A stretch of 64,000 bases of DNA from Legionella sp. (lineage in GTDB: Bacteria > Pseudomonadota > Gammaproteobacteria > Legionellales > Legionellaceae). The position numbers and the translations under genes were made by a program. Positions 39,602 through 48,845 of this stretch are shown piece by piece; the stretch's first letter is position 1, and every line of letters begins with the position of its first letter. The notes under the pieces were generated by a model that was given only the letters and a program-made list of their open reading frames with translations, was not told where the DNA came from and did no database searches. The stretch lies in NCBI GenBank assembly GCA_002786165.1, contig PEQK01000004.1, positions 1 to 64,000 on the forward strand, read 5' to 3'.

Positions 39602-39928
39602 TTAGGCAACATCAGATGCTGCACTTTGTAACAAAGGTTCTAATTCACCAGAAGCATACATATCGGCAATGATATCTGATCCACCCACTAAATCTCCTTT
39701 GACATATAACTGAGGAAAAGTAGGCCAATTTGCATATTGCGGCAACATTTGACGAATATCAGGATGAGCAATCACATCCACAGAAGAAAAGGCAACGCCA
39801 CAAGCTTCTATGCATTGCACTGCACGAGCAGAAAATCCGCACATCGGTTGTTTAGGATTGCCTTTCATATACAACAATATGGCATTTTCCGAAATCTGTT
39901 GTTTGATTTTATCTAGGGTATCTTGCAT
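39602..39928 (-). CDS. grxD: Monothiol glutaredoxin Grx4
   Basis: Iron-sulfur cluster carrier with the CGFS active site (PMCGFSARAVQ), plus the WPTFPQLYVKGDLVGGSDI glutathione-binding segment. The ATG at 39928 aligns with the E. coli GrxD start and gives 108 residues; a GTG at 39940 is the alternative. It ends 24 bases before the peroxiredoxin start and is probably co-transcribed with it. Confidence 0.94.
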   Translation of the reverse strand: MQDTLDKIKQQISENAILLYMKGNPKQPMCGFSARAVQCIEACGVAFSSVDVIAHPDIRQMLPQYANWPTFPQLYVKGDLVGGSDIIADMYASGELEPLLQSAASDVA

Positions 39929-40017
39929 CTCTTTTTCCACACATCACCTATATGAAAAGGTTCAAATTGCAAAATTATGGCGAAATTCAGGCCAGATAGC
40001 AACAGAATTCATAAAAA

Positions 40018-40055
40018 ATACCTGTTGTATTCCAGGTATAATGATAAAATCAATT
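40018..40055. promoter_or_regulatory. Dyad and -10 box between grxD and sodB
   Basis: ATACCTG (40018-40024) and CAGGTAT (40033-40039) form an inverted repeat overlapping a perfect TATAAT (40037-40042). The sequence from 40037 (TATAATGATAAAATCAAT) also has a perfect half of a Fur box. It is a likely sodB promoter with an operator. Which regulator binds cannot be told. Confidence 0.45.
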
Positions 40056-40112
40056 GCGACAAGGTTGGGTTCATGTTATTAATCCTGCCTTAATTTATTT
40101 TTAGGAGTTACC

Positions 40113-40703
40113 ATGGTATTCAAATTACCTGAATTGCCGTATGCATTAGATGCTTTAGCACCCCATATCTCTAAAGAAACCTTAGAATATCATTATGGCA
40201 AGCATCATCAAACTTATGTCACTAACTTGAATAAGTTGATTGCAGAAACCCCTTTTGCTGATCAACCCTTAGAAAAAATCATTCAAGAATCAACGGGTGG
40301 CGTATTCAATAATGCCGCGCAAGTTTGGAATCATACATTTTATTGGCATTGCCTATCCCCACAAGGTGGTGGAGAACCAACAGGTGATCTCGCGGACGCC
40401 ATCCGTAAAACATTTGGATCATTTGAAGCGTTTCAAGAACAATTCACTCAAACTGCGATCACAACGTTTGGTTCAGGATGGGCATGGTTGGTACAAGATG
40501 AGGCTAAAGAGCTAAAAATCATTAGCACATCAAATGCAGGCTGTCCTTTAACCACCGGTTTGACGCCTTTATTAACATGTGACGTCTGGGAACACGCTTA
40601 TTATATTGATTATCGTAATGTGCGACCTGATTACCTGAAAGCGTTCTGGACATTGGTCAATTGGGATTTTGTAGCACATCACGCTGCTGAGTTTAAAGCG
40701 TAA
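40113..40703 (+). CDS. sodB: Iron superoxide dismutase
   Basis: Converts superoxide to peroxide and oxygen. 196 residues after TTAGGAGTTACC. Metal ligands: His in [12 protein letters not shown], His in NHTFYW, and Asp and His in DVWEHAYY. The residue pattern [20 protein letters not shown] points to the Fe type. No signal peptide, so cytoplasmic. Confidence 0.95.
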   Translation: MVFKLPELPYALDALAPHISKETLEYHYGKHHQTYVTNLNKLIAETPFADQPLEKIIQESTGGVFNNAAQVWNHTFYWHCLSPQGGGEPTGDLADAIRKTFGSFEAFQEQFTQTAITTFGSGWAWLVQDEAKELKIISTSNAGCPLTTGLTPLLTCDVWEHAYYIDYRNVRPDYLKAFWTLVNWDFVAHHAAEFKA

Positions 40704-40712
40704 TGTCACGAT

Positions 40713-40750
40713 GATTCGCAACAATGATAAGTTGTTGCGAATCTTATTGT
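40713..40750. terminator. Terminator hairpin after sodB
   Basis: GATTCGCAACAA (40713-40724) and TTGTTGCGAATC (40732-40743) pair perfectly over 12 positions with a 7-base loop, followed by TTATTGT on the plus strand. It separates sodB from the converging gene. Confidence 0.7.
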
Positions 40751-41439
40751 CATTCTGCCGTAATCACTATAAATCCACGATACCTATTGTCATCGACCGT
40801 ATGCACCGCCTGCCATAAATCATGGCTTTTCACCCAATAAGAACCATATTTAAAACGTGCGACATCTAAGACCAAAAATCTATCCGTTTGTTGATCATAA
40901 GCCGCGAGGGGTGAATGATGTCCTCTGCCTTTTTGAAGCAATTCTGTTCTTAAAAAATTAACAATCACAAATTGTTGTTTAGAAAGAGCGCTCATCAAGA
41001 TTTGTTTGAACGTTTCTTCCGTCAAATCATTAGAAAAATAAGGTGTCACTTTTAAACCGTATGTCCGTATAGCTTGGGCCAGCTGGATGATATCAATACC
41101 GTGCTGAGCCACTTCTTCAGAGGTAATTATAGATTGTACCTGCGCAGTAAAAAAAGCGTCTTGAGTAAAATAGGTATAAGAGAGATGGTGTGGATCTTCG
41201 GGAGGTATTGTATTCGTAGCATTTAATACCATGACCGCGCTGGCAATACCGCAGTAGGTGCCCGTCTGTTGTGTTACAAAATGCTCAAGCAATTTTAAAG
41301 TGGTAACATTGGCATCTTTCTTTAAGAGCATCAATCCGGATTGACTTGAAAAAGGCACTAGGTGAGGCGCAAGCGATTCTTTGGCATACGCGCTGGCGGT
41401 CAAAATAATAAGAAATGTGGAGATTAAAATTCTATTCAA
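40750..41439 (-). CDS. Phytochelatin synthase-like protein, exported
   Basis: Papain-like enzyme acting on glutathione. The catalytic triad region is visible: Cys in TYCGIASAVMVLNA, His in GHHSPLAAY and Asp in LVLDVARFKYGSYWV. An N-terminal hydrophobic signal (ILISTFLIILTASAYA) suggests export. Bacterial single-domain relatives mainly cleave the Gly from glutathione. The start is uncertain: only TTG codons (41439, 41463) fit, with GGCGG before 41439. Its place by peroxiredoxin, glutaredoxin and sodB hints at thiol or metal stress, but it is on a separate transcript. Confidence 0.8.
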   Translation of the reverse strand: MNRILISTFLIILTASAYAKESLAPHLVPFSSQSGLMLLKKDANVTTLKLLEHFVTQQTGTYCGIASAVMVLNATNTIPPEDPHHLSYTYFTQDAFFTAQVQSIITSEEVAQHGIDIIQLAQAIRTYGLKVTPYFSNDLTEETFKQILMSALSKQQFVIVNFLRTELLQKGRGHHSPLAAYDQQTDRFLVLDVARFKYGSYWVKSHDLWQAVHTVDDNRYRGFIVITAE

Positions 41440-41502
41440 GGCAAGCCGCCCATTAATGAGCAAATAGACGCATATATTATCATTTTTTAATCACCCATGC
41501 CA

Positions 41503-42357
41503 TCAATAACTGAATAGATGATAAGCACTTACAATAAGAACCATTGAAAATAATCGTTTGAGAATAACGGGTTTTAAGTCAAAGGCCAAACGGGCACCCA
41601 GAGGTGCAAAGAGACAAGAAGTCGATGCAATCGCCAGTGCAGCAGGCCAATAAATGTAGCCTATCATCCCGGGAATAGGTGCCTGCAAAGGTGTGGTAGA
41701 CAACAATAACGCACCAACACCTGAAGCAACCACACTACATAATACCGAAGTACCCGATGCTTCTCGAATAGATAAATTGATCATGAGAAACAAAGGAACC
41801 ATCAACATACCCCCACCAATACCAACTAAGGTTGATAAAACACCAATCACCACACTAAAGATCCCCAATATCCATCGGTGATATGCAGAGATTCGATGTG
41901 AAGTAGATGCCAAGATCTGCGGCTCGACTTTTTTCGATGCACGACGTGTACTCCAAAATAAATGAACAGCCACTAAGATAAGAAAGAAGGCTAATAGGTT
42001 GGACAACATATTATTACTTAAGTGAGTCGTGAGTAATTTCCCCCCCACCAAACCCACACATAAACCAGGTACCATTCGCCAAAAAATAGGCCACACCAAA
42101 GCACGACGTCTTTGATAAGCCAGAGCAGAAGAAAAAGAGGTGATCACCATAGTAGCAAGAGAAGTTCCCACACAAATATGCATCAAGTGAGCCTCTTGAA
42201 ATAGTGGATGATGGTGTAAAATGGCACCCAAGGCGGGTACAACCACAATCCCGCCACCAATCCCCAGCAGACCTGATAATAATCCTGAGACAATCCCAAG
42301 AATGAAATAATAAATAATATCCAAAATATCACCCAAACAATAAAGCATAAGGTCCAT
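41503..42357 (-). CDS. TauE/SafE-family permease
   Basis: Membrane protein of the sulfite/sulfonate exporter family. It has eight or so hydrophobic segments in two inverted halves, each with a Gly-rich signature: GLLSGLLGIGGGIVVVPAL and VLSTLVGIGGGMLMVPLF. The ATG at 42357 gives 284 residues; a TTG at 42408 is the only longer choice. Substrate unknown. A basic residue stretch lies between the halves. Confidence 0.87.
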   Translation of the reverse strand: MDLMLYCLGDILDIIYYFILGIVSGLLSGLLGIGGGIVVVPALGAILHHHPLFQEAHLMHICVGTSLATMVITSFSSALAYQRRRALVWPIFWRMVPGLCVGLVGGKLLTTHLSNNMLSNLLAFFLILVAVHLFWSTRRASKKVEPQILASTSHRISAYHRWILGIFSVVIGVLSTLVGIGGGMLMVPLFLMINLSIREASGTSVLCSVVASGVGALLLSTTPLQAPIPGMIGYIYWPAALAIASTSCLFAPLGARLAFDLKPVILKRLFSMVLIVSAYHLFSY

Positions 42358-42425
42358 GTCATTTCGAACGAGGCGAAAAATCTCACTGTTCAAGCATAGG
42401 TCAACCAAGGTGGCTTCGTCTTAAT

Positions 42426-43004
42426 TTATGCTTTGTTACTCAAATGATAATATTGAAATAAGGTTACTACGCGCTTAACTTCATTCCATTGACGGGCAAA
42501 ATTGACGACTTTTTCAGCTTGTTCTGGCATGACATCACCCATCAAATATACAACGCGATCGGCGGTCACAATTTTAAACTGATTGGGATCAATCGTTGAG
42601 TCAGTCACGATTTCAGAGCGAATTTTAGCCGTGATCCAACTGTCTAAAATAGGATCGCTCACGCCATGAAAGACCGCCAATTCATCATAAAAACGTCGTT
42701 TACCAGAAATAGCTTGAATTCGTGCACTGGCTTCACGCCGTAATTCTTGGGTTGGGACATGACCCGTCATTAAGATATCACGATGAAACACTGCGATTTC
42801 AATAGAACAAGAGGCGCATTTAAACCGTTGATCAGCATACAAAGCTCGTTTTGCGCTGGACCCTAAGTCAAAATCCGTTATTTTTCGATACAACGTATGA
42901 CGATCATAAATGATATTTGCACCCGTCCAAATATCAGACACACAAGCCGTCATGCCAAGACATAAGAAGACAATTAGACCACAGTACCCTTTGCGCATTT
43001 TCAT
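42426..43004 (-). CDS. BON-domain outer-membrane lipoprotein (second copy)
   Basis: 192 residues. A lipoprotein-type signal ends at Cys (LGMTAC, about residue 21), followed by two BON domains, as in DolP/YraP, which supports outer-membrane integrity. The ATG at 43004 has GAGG six bases upstream. It is a diverged tandem copy of the next gene (shared YDR, the SWIT/AWIT segment, VYLMGDV/VYLTGVV, PEQA and a FQY ending). Extra cysteines (CASC) occur only in this copy. Confidence 0.83.
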   Translation of the reverse strand: MKMRKGYCGLIVFLCLGMTACVSDIWTGANIIYDRHTLYRKITDFDLGSSAKRALYADQRFKCASCSIEIAVFHRDILMTGHVPTQELRREASARIQAISGKRRFYDELAVFHGVSDPILDSWITAKIRSEIVTDSTIDPNQFKIVTADRVVYLMGDVMPEQAEKVVNFARQWNEVKRVVTLFQYYHLSNKA

Positions 43005-43016
43005 CTTAGGCCTCAA

Positions 43017-43577
43017 TCAACGAATATATTGGAACATTTTCACCACTTGACGCACTCCATTGACCTTTCTTGCAGCACTCACCGACAAATCTGCTTGTTC
43101 CGGTGTCACAACACCCGTTAGATAGACCATACCATTTTCTGTATTGATCTGAATAGATCCTGATTCCAGATCTTTTTTCGCCAACATTCGACTGCGAACT
43201 TGGCTTGTAATCCAAGCATCATTGCTTTGCTGCTCTATATCAATCGGCGATTCTATCGTCAGTTTGTTATACACACGCCGTACATTGGGTGTGGTTTGAG
43301 CAATTTCTTCCGCCAAAGATTTTAGCGACGTAGACGTCACTTGCCCTAACAATAAAACGGCTTGTTGGTACACGCTGACTTTTACTCGCGATCCTTTAAA
43401 ATTAGGATCCGTCACAATCGCAGTATGGACCACATGAAAGATTCTGACATCTTTTTCAATCATACGCACACTACGGCGATCATAGACCATTAGGCTACTA
43501 GCACTTGCAACCATGGCAACCACACAACCCGTCAGTAAACTGGCCAACAAAGCCAAAACAATCACTTTCATTTTCAT
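43017..43577 (-). CDS. BON-domain outer-membrane lipoprotein, DolP-like
   Basis: 186 residues with a clean lipobox (LLTGC at about residue 16) and two BON domains (first near 45-110, second near 125-186). Its place after diaA matches yraP/dolP of E. coli, so it is the likelier orthologue. The ATG at 43577 follows GAGGG; the longer frame begins inside diaA. Twelve bases separate it from the second BON gene. Confidence 0.88.
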   Translation of the reverse strand: MKMKVIVLALLASLLTGCVVAMVASASSLMVYDRRSVRMIEKDVRIFHVVHTAIVTDPNFKGSRVKVSVYQQAVLLLGQVTSTSLKSLAEEIAQTTPNVRRVYNKLTIESPIDIEQQSNDAWITSQVRSRMLAKKDLESGSIQINTENGMVYLTGVVTPEQADLSVSAARKVNGVRQVVKMFQYIR

Positions 43578-43587
43578 CTTTTTACCC

Positions 43588-44187
43588 TCAACTATGATCA
43601 GCGCCAAATAATGATCGGTCAATTAAGTCACAAAAACAATGTAAGATAAATAAATGCGTCTCTCGAATTCGAGCAGCGTGCTCTCCAGGAATGCGCAATT
43701 CAATATCTGTTGGTCGCAATTGACCTGCCAACATACCGCCATCTCGCCCGGTTAAAGCAATCACATCCAAATGTTTGTCGTGTGCGGCAGAGACCAGGTG
43801 CGACATGCTTTTAGAGTGCCCGGTGGTGGTTAACACAATCACCACATCGTTGGACTGACCCAAAGCTTGAATATGACGTGCGAATAAATGATCAAAATGA
43901 CCATCATGTGCTACCGCAGTCAAAGCAGAAATATCGCCTGTTAAATGAATCACAGGTAATGTAGGCCGCTCTACGTCGAAACGATTCAACATGGCCGCTG
44001 AAAAATGCAAACAATTGGCCGTTGAGCCTCCATTACCCGCAATAAAAATTTTTCCATCCGCCAACAAGCAATCGACCAATCGCTGTCCCGCTTGAGCAAT
44101 AACTTCTGAAATCATGTCGACCAAACCAATTTTAGCTTCAATATCCTGCGTAAACAAAAGTCTGACACGTTCATTCAAATCAATCAT
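43588..44187 (-). CDS. diaA: SIS-domain protein, DiaA-like
   Basis: 199-residue sugar-isomerase-fold protein. Sequence motifs FIAGNGGSTANCLHFSAAMLNRF and TTTGHSKS belong to the GmhA/DiaA group, described here in parts. DiaA binds DnaA and controls initiation timing; GmhA makes heptose for LPS. The order yraN-diaA-dolP favours DiaA. It begins close to the end of yraN. Confidence 0.82.
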   Translation of the reverse strand: MIDLNERVRLLFTQDIEAKIGLVDMISEVIAQAGQRLVDCLLADGKIFIAGNGGSTANCLHFSAAMLNRFDVERPTLPVIHLTGDISALTAVAHDGHFDHLFARHIQALGQSNDVVIVLTTTGHSKSMSHLVSAAHDKHLDVIALTGRDGGMLAGQLRPTDIELRIPGEHAARIRETHLFILHCFCDLIDRSLFGADHS

Positions 44188-44192
44188 GGTAT

Positions 44193-44567
44193 CTATTCAT
44201 CCATTGTAAATGCGTTTGGGATCCAATGAATAGTCGGTGGCTGACCTTGTAAAGCCAGCACATCAAATCGCCCCACATATCGATCGTATAATTTATATTG
44301 TTGCAAATATAATACCGCAGTTTTGATGATTTTTTGGCGTTTCGTAGGGGTAATACTCTCTATCGCGCCACCGTATGTGGACGAGCGACGTGCACGCACT
44401 TCTACAAACACCACATAATCTCCCTGTTGCATGATCAAATCAATCTCACCCATTCGAGAGCGATAATTGCTAGTGCGCCATTGCAATCCCTGACTCAACA
44501 AATAATCACGCGCAATACACTCTGCTTTCGTTCCTTCTTTTTGCGACACGTCTCCATCCACTCCCAT
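44193..44567 (-). CDS. yraN: YraN (UPF0102) nuclease-fold protein
   Basis: 124-residue protein of the restriction-endonuclease fold. The key pattern GEIDLIMQQGDYVVFVEVRAR is present (Asp, then Glu-x-Arg as the predicted metal site) together with an N-terminal AxxYLxxQGL helix. Function unknown in bacteria generally. The ATG at 44567 is weakly supported; a TTG at 44570 and a GTG further in are possible. Confidence 0.86.
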   Translation of the reverse strand: MGVDGDVSQKEGTKAECIARDYLLSQGLQWRTSNYRSRMGEIDLIMQQGDYVVFVEVRARRSSTYGGAIESITPTKRQKIIKTAVLYLQQYKLYDRYVGRFDVLALQGQPPTIHWIPNAFTMDE

Positions 44568-44594
44568 CAACCGCCTTGGGGCAACGATATAATC

Positions 44595-45473
44595 TCAATC
44601 CAAGATTTGGGCCATAATTTTATCCAACATCTCTAAATCAGGATAATGAATCACTAAAGTACCGCGGCCGGAAGAGCCAGGTTTTAAAGTCACCGCAGTT
44701 TGTAAGCGCTGTGCCATTGCATCCAACTTTGGTTGTAGGATAGGAGGACATTCTACTTTAGGCTTACTCATAACAACAGGTTTATCCGCTTTTAGATCCG
44801 CCACCAATCGCTCTGTTTCACGAACGGATAAGCCTTTTGCAACGACCATAGAAGCCACGTGGTTTTGTTGCGCTGTGGTCAATGTTAATAAACTGCGCGC
44901 ATGACCCATATCCAAGCTACCGTTCTCAAGAAACTCTTGGACTTCTTTGGTCAAATGAAGCAATCTTAAATAATTGGAAACCGCAGTGCGAGATTTAGAC
45001 AAAAGCACAGCGATTTGTTGATGCGTCAGATCAAATTCTGTCAATAAGCGTTGCATGGCTCGCGCTTGATCCAGCACTGTCAAATCTTCTCGTTGTAAAT
45101 TTTCAACCAACGCAAGGGCAATTGCAGTTTCATCATCGACTTGACGAATCAAAACTGGAATTTGACTCACACCTGCTATCTGGCAGGCACGCCAACGTCG
45201 TTCACCCGCAATAATTTCATATTGTCCTGGCTTTAGCTCACGAACCACCAAGGGCTGAAGTAAGCCTTGGGTTTGGATCGAGTGTGCCAATTCAGCAAGC
45301 GTGGCTTCATCAAATACTCGTCGGGGTTGATATTGGCCTGGCACCAAACTGGTGATGGGTTTGTGCTCAATGAGAGTCTGTTCTGTCAGTCGAGTCTCTG
45401 GCTTAATTTGTATCGTAGTGTCGCCTAATAAAGCCGATAAATTTCGCCCCAAACTGCCACGTTTATTCTTCAT
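44595..45473 (-). CDS. parB: Chromosome partition protein ParB
   Basis: CTP-dependent DNA clamp loading at parS. 292 residues: basic N-terminus, ParB N-domain with GERRWRAC and LVENLQREDLT CTP-binding boxes, helix-turn-helix (HQQIAVLLSKSRTAVSNYLRLL, split here) and a C-terminal dimer domain. Coupled to parA by ATGA. No consensus parS site was found in the window; the best near-match is noted separately. Confidence 0.95.
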   Translation of the reverse strand: MKNKRGSLGRNLSALLGDTTIQIKPETRLTEQTLIEHKPITSLVPGQYQPRRVFDEATLAELAHSIQTQGLLQPLVVRELKPGQYEIIAGERRWRACQIAGVSQIPVLIRQVDDETAIALALVENLQREDLTVLDQARAMQRLLTEFDLTHQQIAVLLSKSRTAVSNYLRLLHLTKEVQEFLENGSLDMGHARSLLTLTTAQQNHVASMVVAKGLSVRETERLVADLKADKPVVMSKPKVECPPILQPKLDAMAQRLQTAVTLKPGSSGRGTLVIHYPDLEMLDKIMAQILD

Positions 45474-46240
45474 GCCGTCACCTCTTGACGATTGATCAAT
45501 TCTGAAGCCAATACCATATAAGCCGCAGCACCGATAGAATTTTTATCATATTGAAGCGCAGATAATCCATGACTGGGTGCTTCGGCCAACCGCACATTGC
45601 GCGGTATCACTGATCGATACACTTTGTCTGCAAAATGCTCTTGTAATTGCTTGGACACTTCAGAGCACAACCGACTACGAGCATCATACATCGTTCGCAA
45701 TACGCCCTCAAGGGTCAACCGTGGGTTAATCGATGCTTGTACCTGTTCAATGGTGTTCAATAAAGCCACCAAACCTTCCATCGCGAAATATTCACATTGC
45801 ATTGGAATCAAGACCGAATCAGCTGCCACCAAGGCATTTAGGGTTAAGGTGTTTAAAGCAGGCGGACAATCAATCAAAATATAGTCATAGCGCTGTTTGA
45901 TAGGCGCAAGGGCTCGAGCAAGAAACCCTTCTCGATGTACACGTGACATCAAGCTGACTTCTGCTACAGTCAGATCCCCATTCGCAGGAATCAGATCAAA
46001 ACCATTTGCAACATTTAAACAAGCTTGTTCCGCATCACAGTCGTGGAGTAACACATCATTCGTCGAATACGTCAAAGTATGCTTATCGACACCCGAACCT
46101 AATGTAGCCGAGCCCTGCGGATCAAGATCAATCAGCAAAACAGATTGTTCTCTGGCTTTTAAAGATGCAGCCAAATTAATTGAGGTGGTGGTTTTACCCA
46201 CGCCTCCTTTTTGATTTGCAATGGCAATAATTTTGGCCAT
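45470..46240 (-). CDS. parA: Chromosome partition ATPase ParA
   Basis: Deviant Walker A ATPase (NQKGGVGKTTT near residue 8) that drives ParB-parS segregation. DLDPQGSAT and LIDCPPAL are also present. The ATG at 46240 has GAGG upstream and gives 256 residues. It is downstream of rsmG, the usual origin-proximal gid-par order. Confidence 0.96.
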   Translation of the reverse strand: MAKIIAIANQKGGVGKTTTSINLAASLKAREQSVLLIDLDPQGSATLGSGVDKHTLTYSTNDVLLHDCDAEQACLNVANGFDLIPANGDLTVAEVSLMSRVHREGFLARALAPIKQRYDYILIDCPPALNTLTLNALVAADSVLIPMQCEYFAMEGLVALLNTIEQVQASINPRLTLEGVLRTMYDARSRLCSEVSKQLQEHFADKVYRSVIPRNVRLAEAPSHGLSALQYDKNSIGAAAYMVLASELINRQEVTA

Positions 46241-46248
46241 GGTACACC

Positions 46249-46878
46249 TCATTTATAGTCGATGATGACACAACACCGTTCGCCTTCAACGTCTGCCACT
46301 GTATAAGGCTCTAATCGATAAGCATGGGTTAAAGATGATAATTCTAAATTAACTTGAGAGCCTTTCATTGCAACCCATTGCCCTCCGGGTGCGAGCAAAT
46401 GCTGGGTTTGATCTAGCATGGTTTGCATCTCCGAAAAAGCGCGACTGACTACGGTATCAAAAGGCAATGTTGGCTGATAGGTTTCCACACGTGATTGTAT
46501 GATTTCAATATTCTTGATATCTAAAACCCGTTGGACTTCGGCCAAGAATCGAGTTTTTTTACCATTGCTGTCTAATAATACCACTTGTTTATCTGGGCAG
46601 GCCAGTGCCAACGGAATACCTGGCAATCCTGCGCCGGTGCCAACATCCAAAACACGGCGACCTGTAATCCATGGCAGGATAGCCAAACTATCCAAAATAT
46701 GCCGTCCAACCATGTCATGGATAGACCGCACTGCTGTCAAATTATAAGCCTGATTCCATTTCTGCAACAACGCCAAATACACGCCGCAAGATTGCGCCAA
46801 AACATCCAGATCCCCAGGCAAACTCAATGGCGTCATGCCTGCTCGGATGGCCAATATAATGTCTTTATCGCCCATCAT
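46249..46878 (-). CDS. rsmG: 16S rRNA m7G527 methyltransferase
   Basis: Methylates G527 of 16S rRNA; loss can give streptomycin resistance. 209 residues with the SAM loop [16 protein letters not shown], an N-terminal NLTAVRS motif, and the VVSRAFS segment. Its ATGA overlaps the mnmG stop. Origin-linked cluster gidA-gidB-parA-parB. Confidence 0.95.
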   Translation of the reverse strand: MMGDKDIILAIRAGMTPLSLPGDLDVLAQSCGVYLALLQKWNQAYNLTAVRSIHDMVGRHILDSLAILPWITGRRVLDVGTGAGLPGIPLALACPDKQVVLLDSNGKKTRFLAEVQRVLDIKNIEIIQSRVETYQPTLPFDTVVSRAFSEMQTMLDQTQHLLAPGGQWVAMKGSQVNLELSSLTHAYRLEPYTVADVEGERCCVIIDYK

Positions 46879-48752
46879 ACAGCAAGCAATCGTTGTTTTT
46901 TGACATGCACCAATAACAAGGATAGTGCTGCGGGTGTAACGCCAGAGATACGGCCTGCTTGCGCCAGTGTGCGTGGCTGAATTTGAGTGAGCTTTTGTAC
47001 CATTTCAGCAGACAACCCTGAAACATTTTGATAATCGATATCAGGAGGCAACTGCGTATTTTCATGGTTTTGCATACGCACGATGTCTGAGCGTTGGCGT
47101 TCAATATAACCATGATATTTGGTTTGAATCTCTACTTGTTGTGCCACAGCGTCAGAAACATCGGGTAAATTCAAGTCTTCGAGTTTTTGCAAATCATGAT
47201 AATGTAATTCAGGTCGCTTCAGGGCATCTTTTGCTCGACAATCATGTTGGAACGGTGTCTCTAAGATACCCTGCAAGGCTTGATTGTGACCCACACGTAC
47301 CCAAGTATCTTGTAATTGACCATTCAAACGTTCAATCATGTCTCGTTTTTCACAAAAAGCCCGCCAACGCTCTTCACCCACCAGCCCTAAATTGCGACCA
47401 ATTTCAGTCAAACGTAAATCAGCATTATCTTCTCGCAGCAATAAACGATATTCCGCGCGTGACGTAAACATCCGATAGGGCTCTTGGGTGCCTCGGGTGA
47501 TCAAATCATCAATCAATACACCAACATAAGCTTCATCACGACGAGGGCTCCATAACGGTTGTTCTTTCACCCATAAAGCAGCATTCATACCTGCAATCAA
47601 TCCTTGCGCAGCGGCTTCTTCATACCCTGTCGTGCCATTGATTTGTCCCGCGAAAAATAAATTCACAAATGCTTTGGTTTGTAGATAAGCCGTTAATGCA
47701 CGAGGATCAAAATAATCATATTCAATGGCATACCCAGGTCGCGTAATATGTGCCTGCTCAAATCCACGTAAGGTTCTTACAAATTGCACTTGCACATCAA
47801 AGGGCAAACTGGTCGAAATACCATTGGGATACATTTCATGGGTTGTAAGGCCTTCAGGCTCTACAAATATTTGATGGGACAATTTTTCAGCAAAACGCAC
47901 CACTTTATCTTCAATGGAAGGACAATAACGTGGCCCCACCCCTTCAATCACTCCGGCATACATAGGAGATTGATGCAGATTTTGTCGAATGATATCGTGC
48001 GTTTGTTCCGTGGTATGCGTGATAAAACAAGGTACTTGTTGCGGATGTTGGTCCGCTGTCCCCACATAAGAAAACACCGGCACCGGATCATCACCGGGTT
48101 GTTCCATCATTTGTGAATAATCTAAACTTCGACCATCAATACGCGGCGGTGTCCCTGTTTTCAAACGTCCTACAGGTAATTGCAATTCTCGTAACCGCTG
48201 TGCCAAAGCAATGGCAGGAGGATCTCCCGCGCGACCGCCCGGATATTGACTCATGCCCACATGAATCTTGCCACCCAAAAAAGTACCCACGGTCAAAACA
48301 ACCGCATGCGCACGCAGGGTTAAGCCCATTTGCGTGACCACACCTGTCACACGATCGCCCTCAATCAGCACATCATCAACAGCTTGTTGAAATAAAGTCA
48401 AATTAGGTTGAGTTTGCAGAATATGGCGAATGGCTTGGCGATATAGAACACGATCAGCTTGTGCTCGTGTCGCACGTACAGCAGGACCTTTAGAGGCATT
48501 TAAAATTCGGAATTGAATACCAGCGGCATCAGCAGCACGTGCCATAGCCCCATCAAACGCATCAATTTCTTTGACCAAGTGCCCTTTACCAATTCCCCCA
48601 ATAGCAGGATTACAGGACATTTGCCCTAGCAAATCCATGTTGTGGGTCAATAAAAGAGTTTGCACACCCATACGCGCCGCAGCCAAAGCTGCTTCTGTAC
48701 CGGCGTGCCCACCCCCAACAATGATCACATCATACTGTTTATCTAGATTCAT
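46875..48752 (-). CDS. mnmG: tRNA uridine-34 modification enzyme MnmG
   Basis: FAD-dependent partner of MnmE for carboxymethylaminomethyl-uridine at the tRNA wobble position. 625 residues with the FAD motif [21 protein letters not shown] (in parts), [22 protein letters not shown]-like sequence here ending DAFDG, and the [10 protein letters not shown] and [16 protein letters not shown] segments. Its partner MnmE is at 55175, in a separate operon. Confidence 0.97.
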   Translation of the reverse strand: MNLDKQYDVIIVGGGHAGTEAALAAARMGVQTLLLTHNMDLLGQMSCNPAIGGIGKGHLVKEIDAFDGAMARAADAAGIQFRILNASKGPAVRATRAQADRVLYRQAIRHILQTQPNLTLFQQAVDDVLIEGDRVTGVVTQMGLTLRAHAVVLTVGTFLGGKIHVGMSQYPGGRAGDPPAIALAQRLRELQLPVGRLKTGTPPRIDGRSLDYSQMMEQPGDDPVPVFSYVGTADQHPQQVPCFITHTTEQTHDIIRQNLHQSPMYAGVIEGVGPRYCPSIEDKVVRFAEKLSHQIFVEPEGLTTHEMYPNGISTSLPFDVQVQFVRTLRGFEQAHITRPGYAIEYDYFDPRALTAYLQTKAFVNLFFAGQINGTTGYEEAAAQGLIAGMNAALWVKEQPLWSPRRDEAYVGVLIDDLITRGTQEPYRMFTSRAEYRLLLREDNADLRLTEIGRNLGLVGEERWRAFCEKRDMIERLNGQLQDTWVRVGHNQALQGILETPFQHDCRAKDALKRPELHYHDLQKLEDLNLPDVSDAVAQQVEIQTKYHGYIERQRSDIVRMQNHENTQLPPDIDYQNVSGLSAEMVQKLTQIQPRTLAQAGRISGVTPAALSLLLVHVKKQRLLAV

Positions 48753-48845
48753 GAGATAGTCTGTTCAATATTTGAGTCATATTATACATGAAGTGCCGTC
48801 AGTTACCTACAGTCAACTCTAAAATGACATTGCAAAAAATTATAC

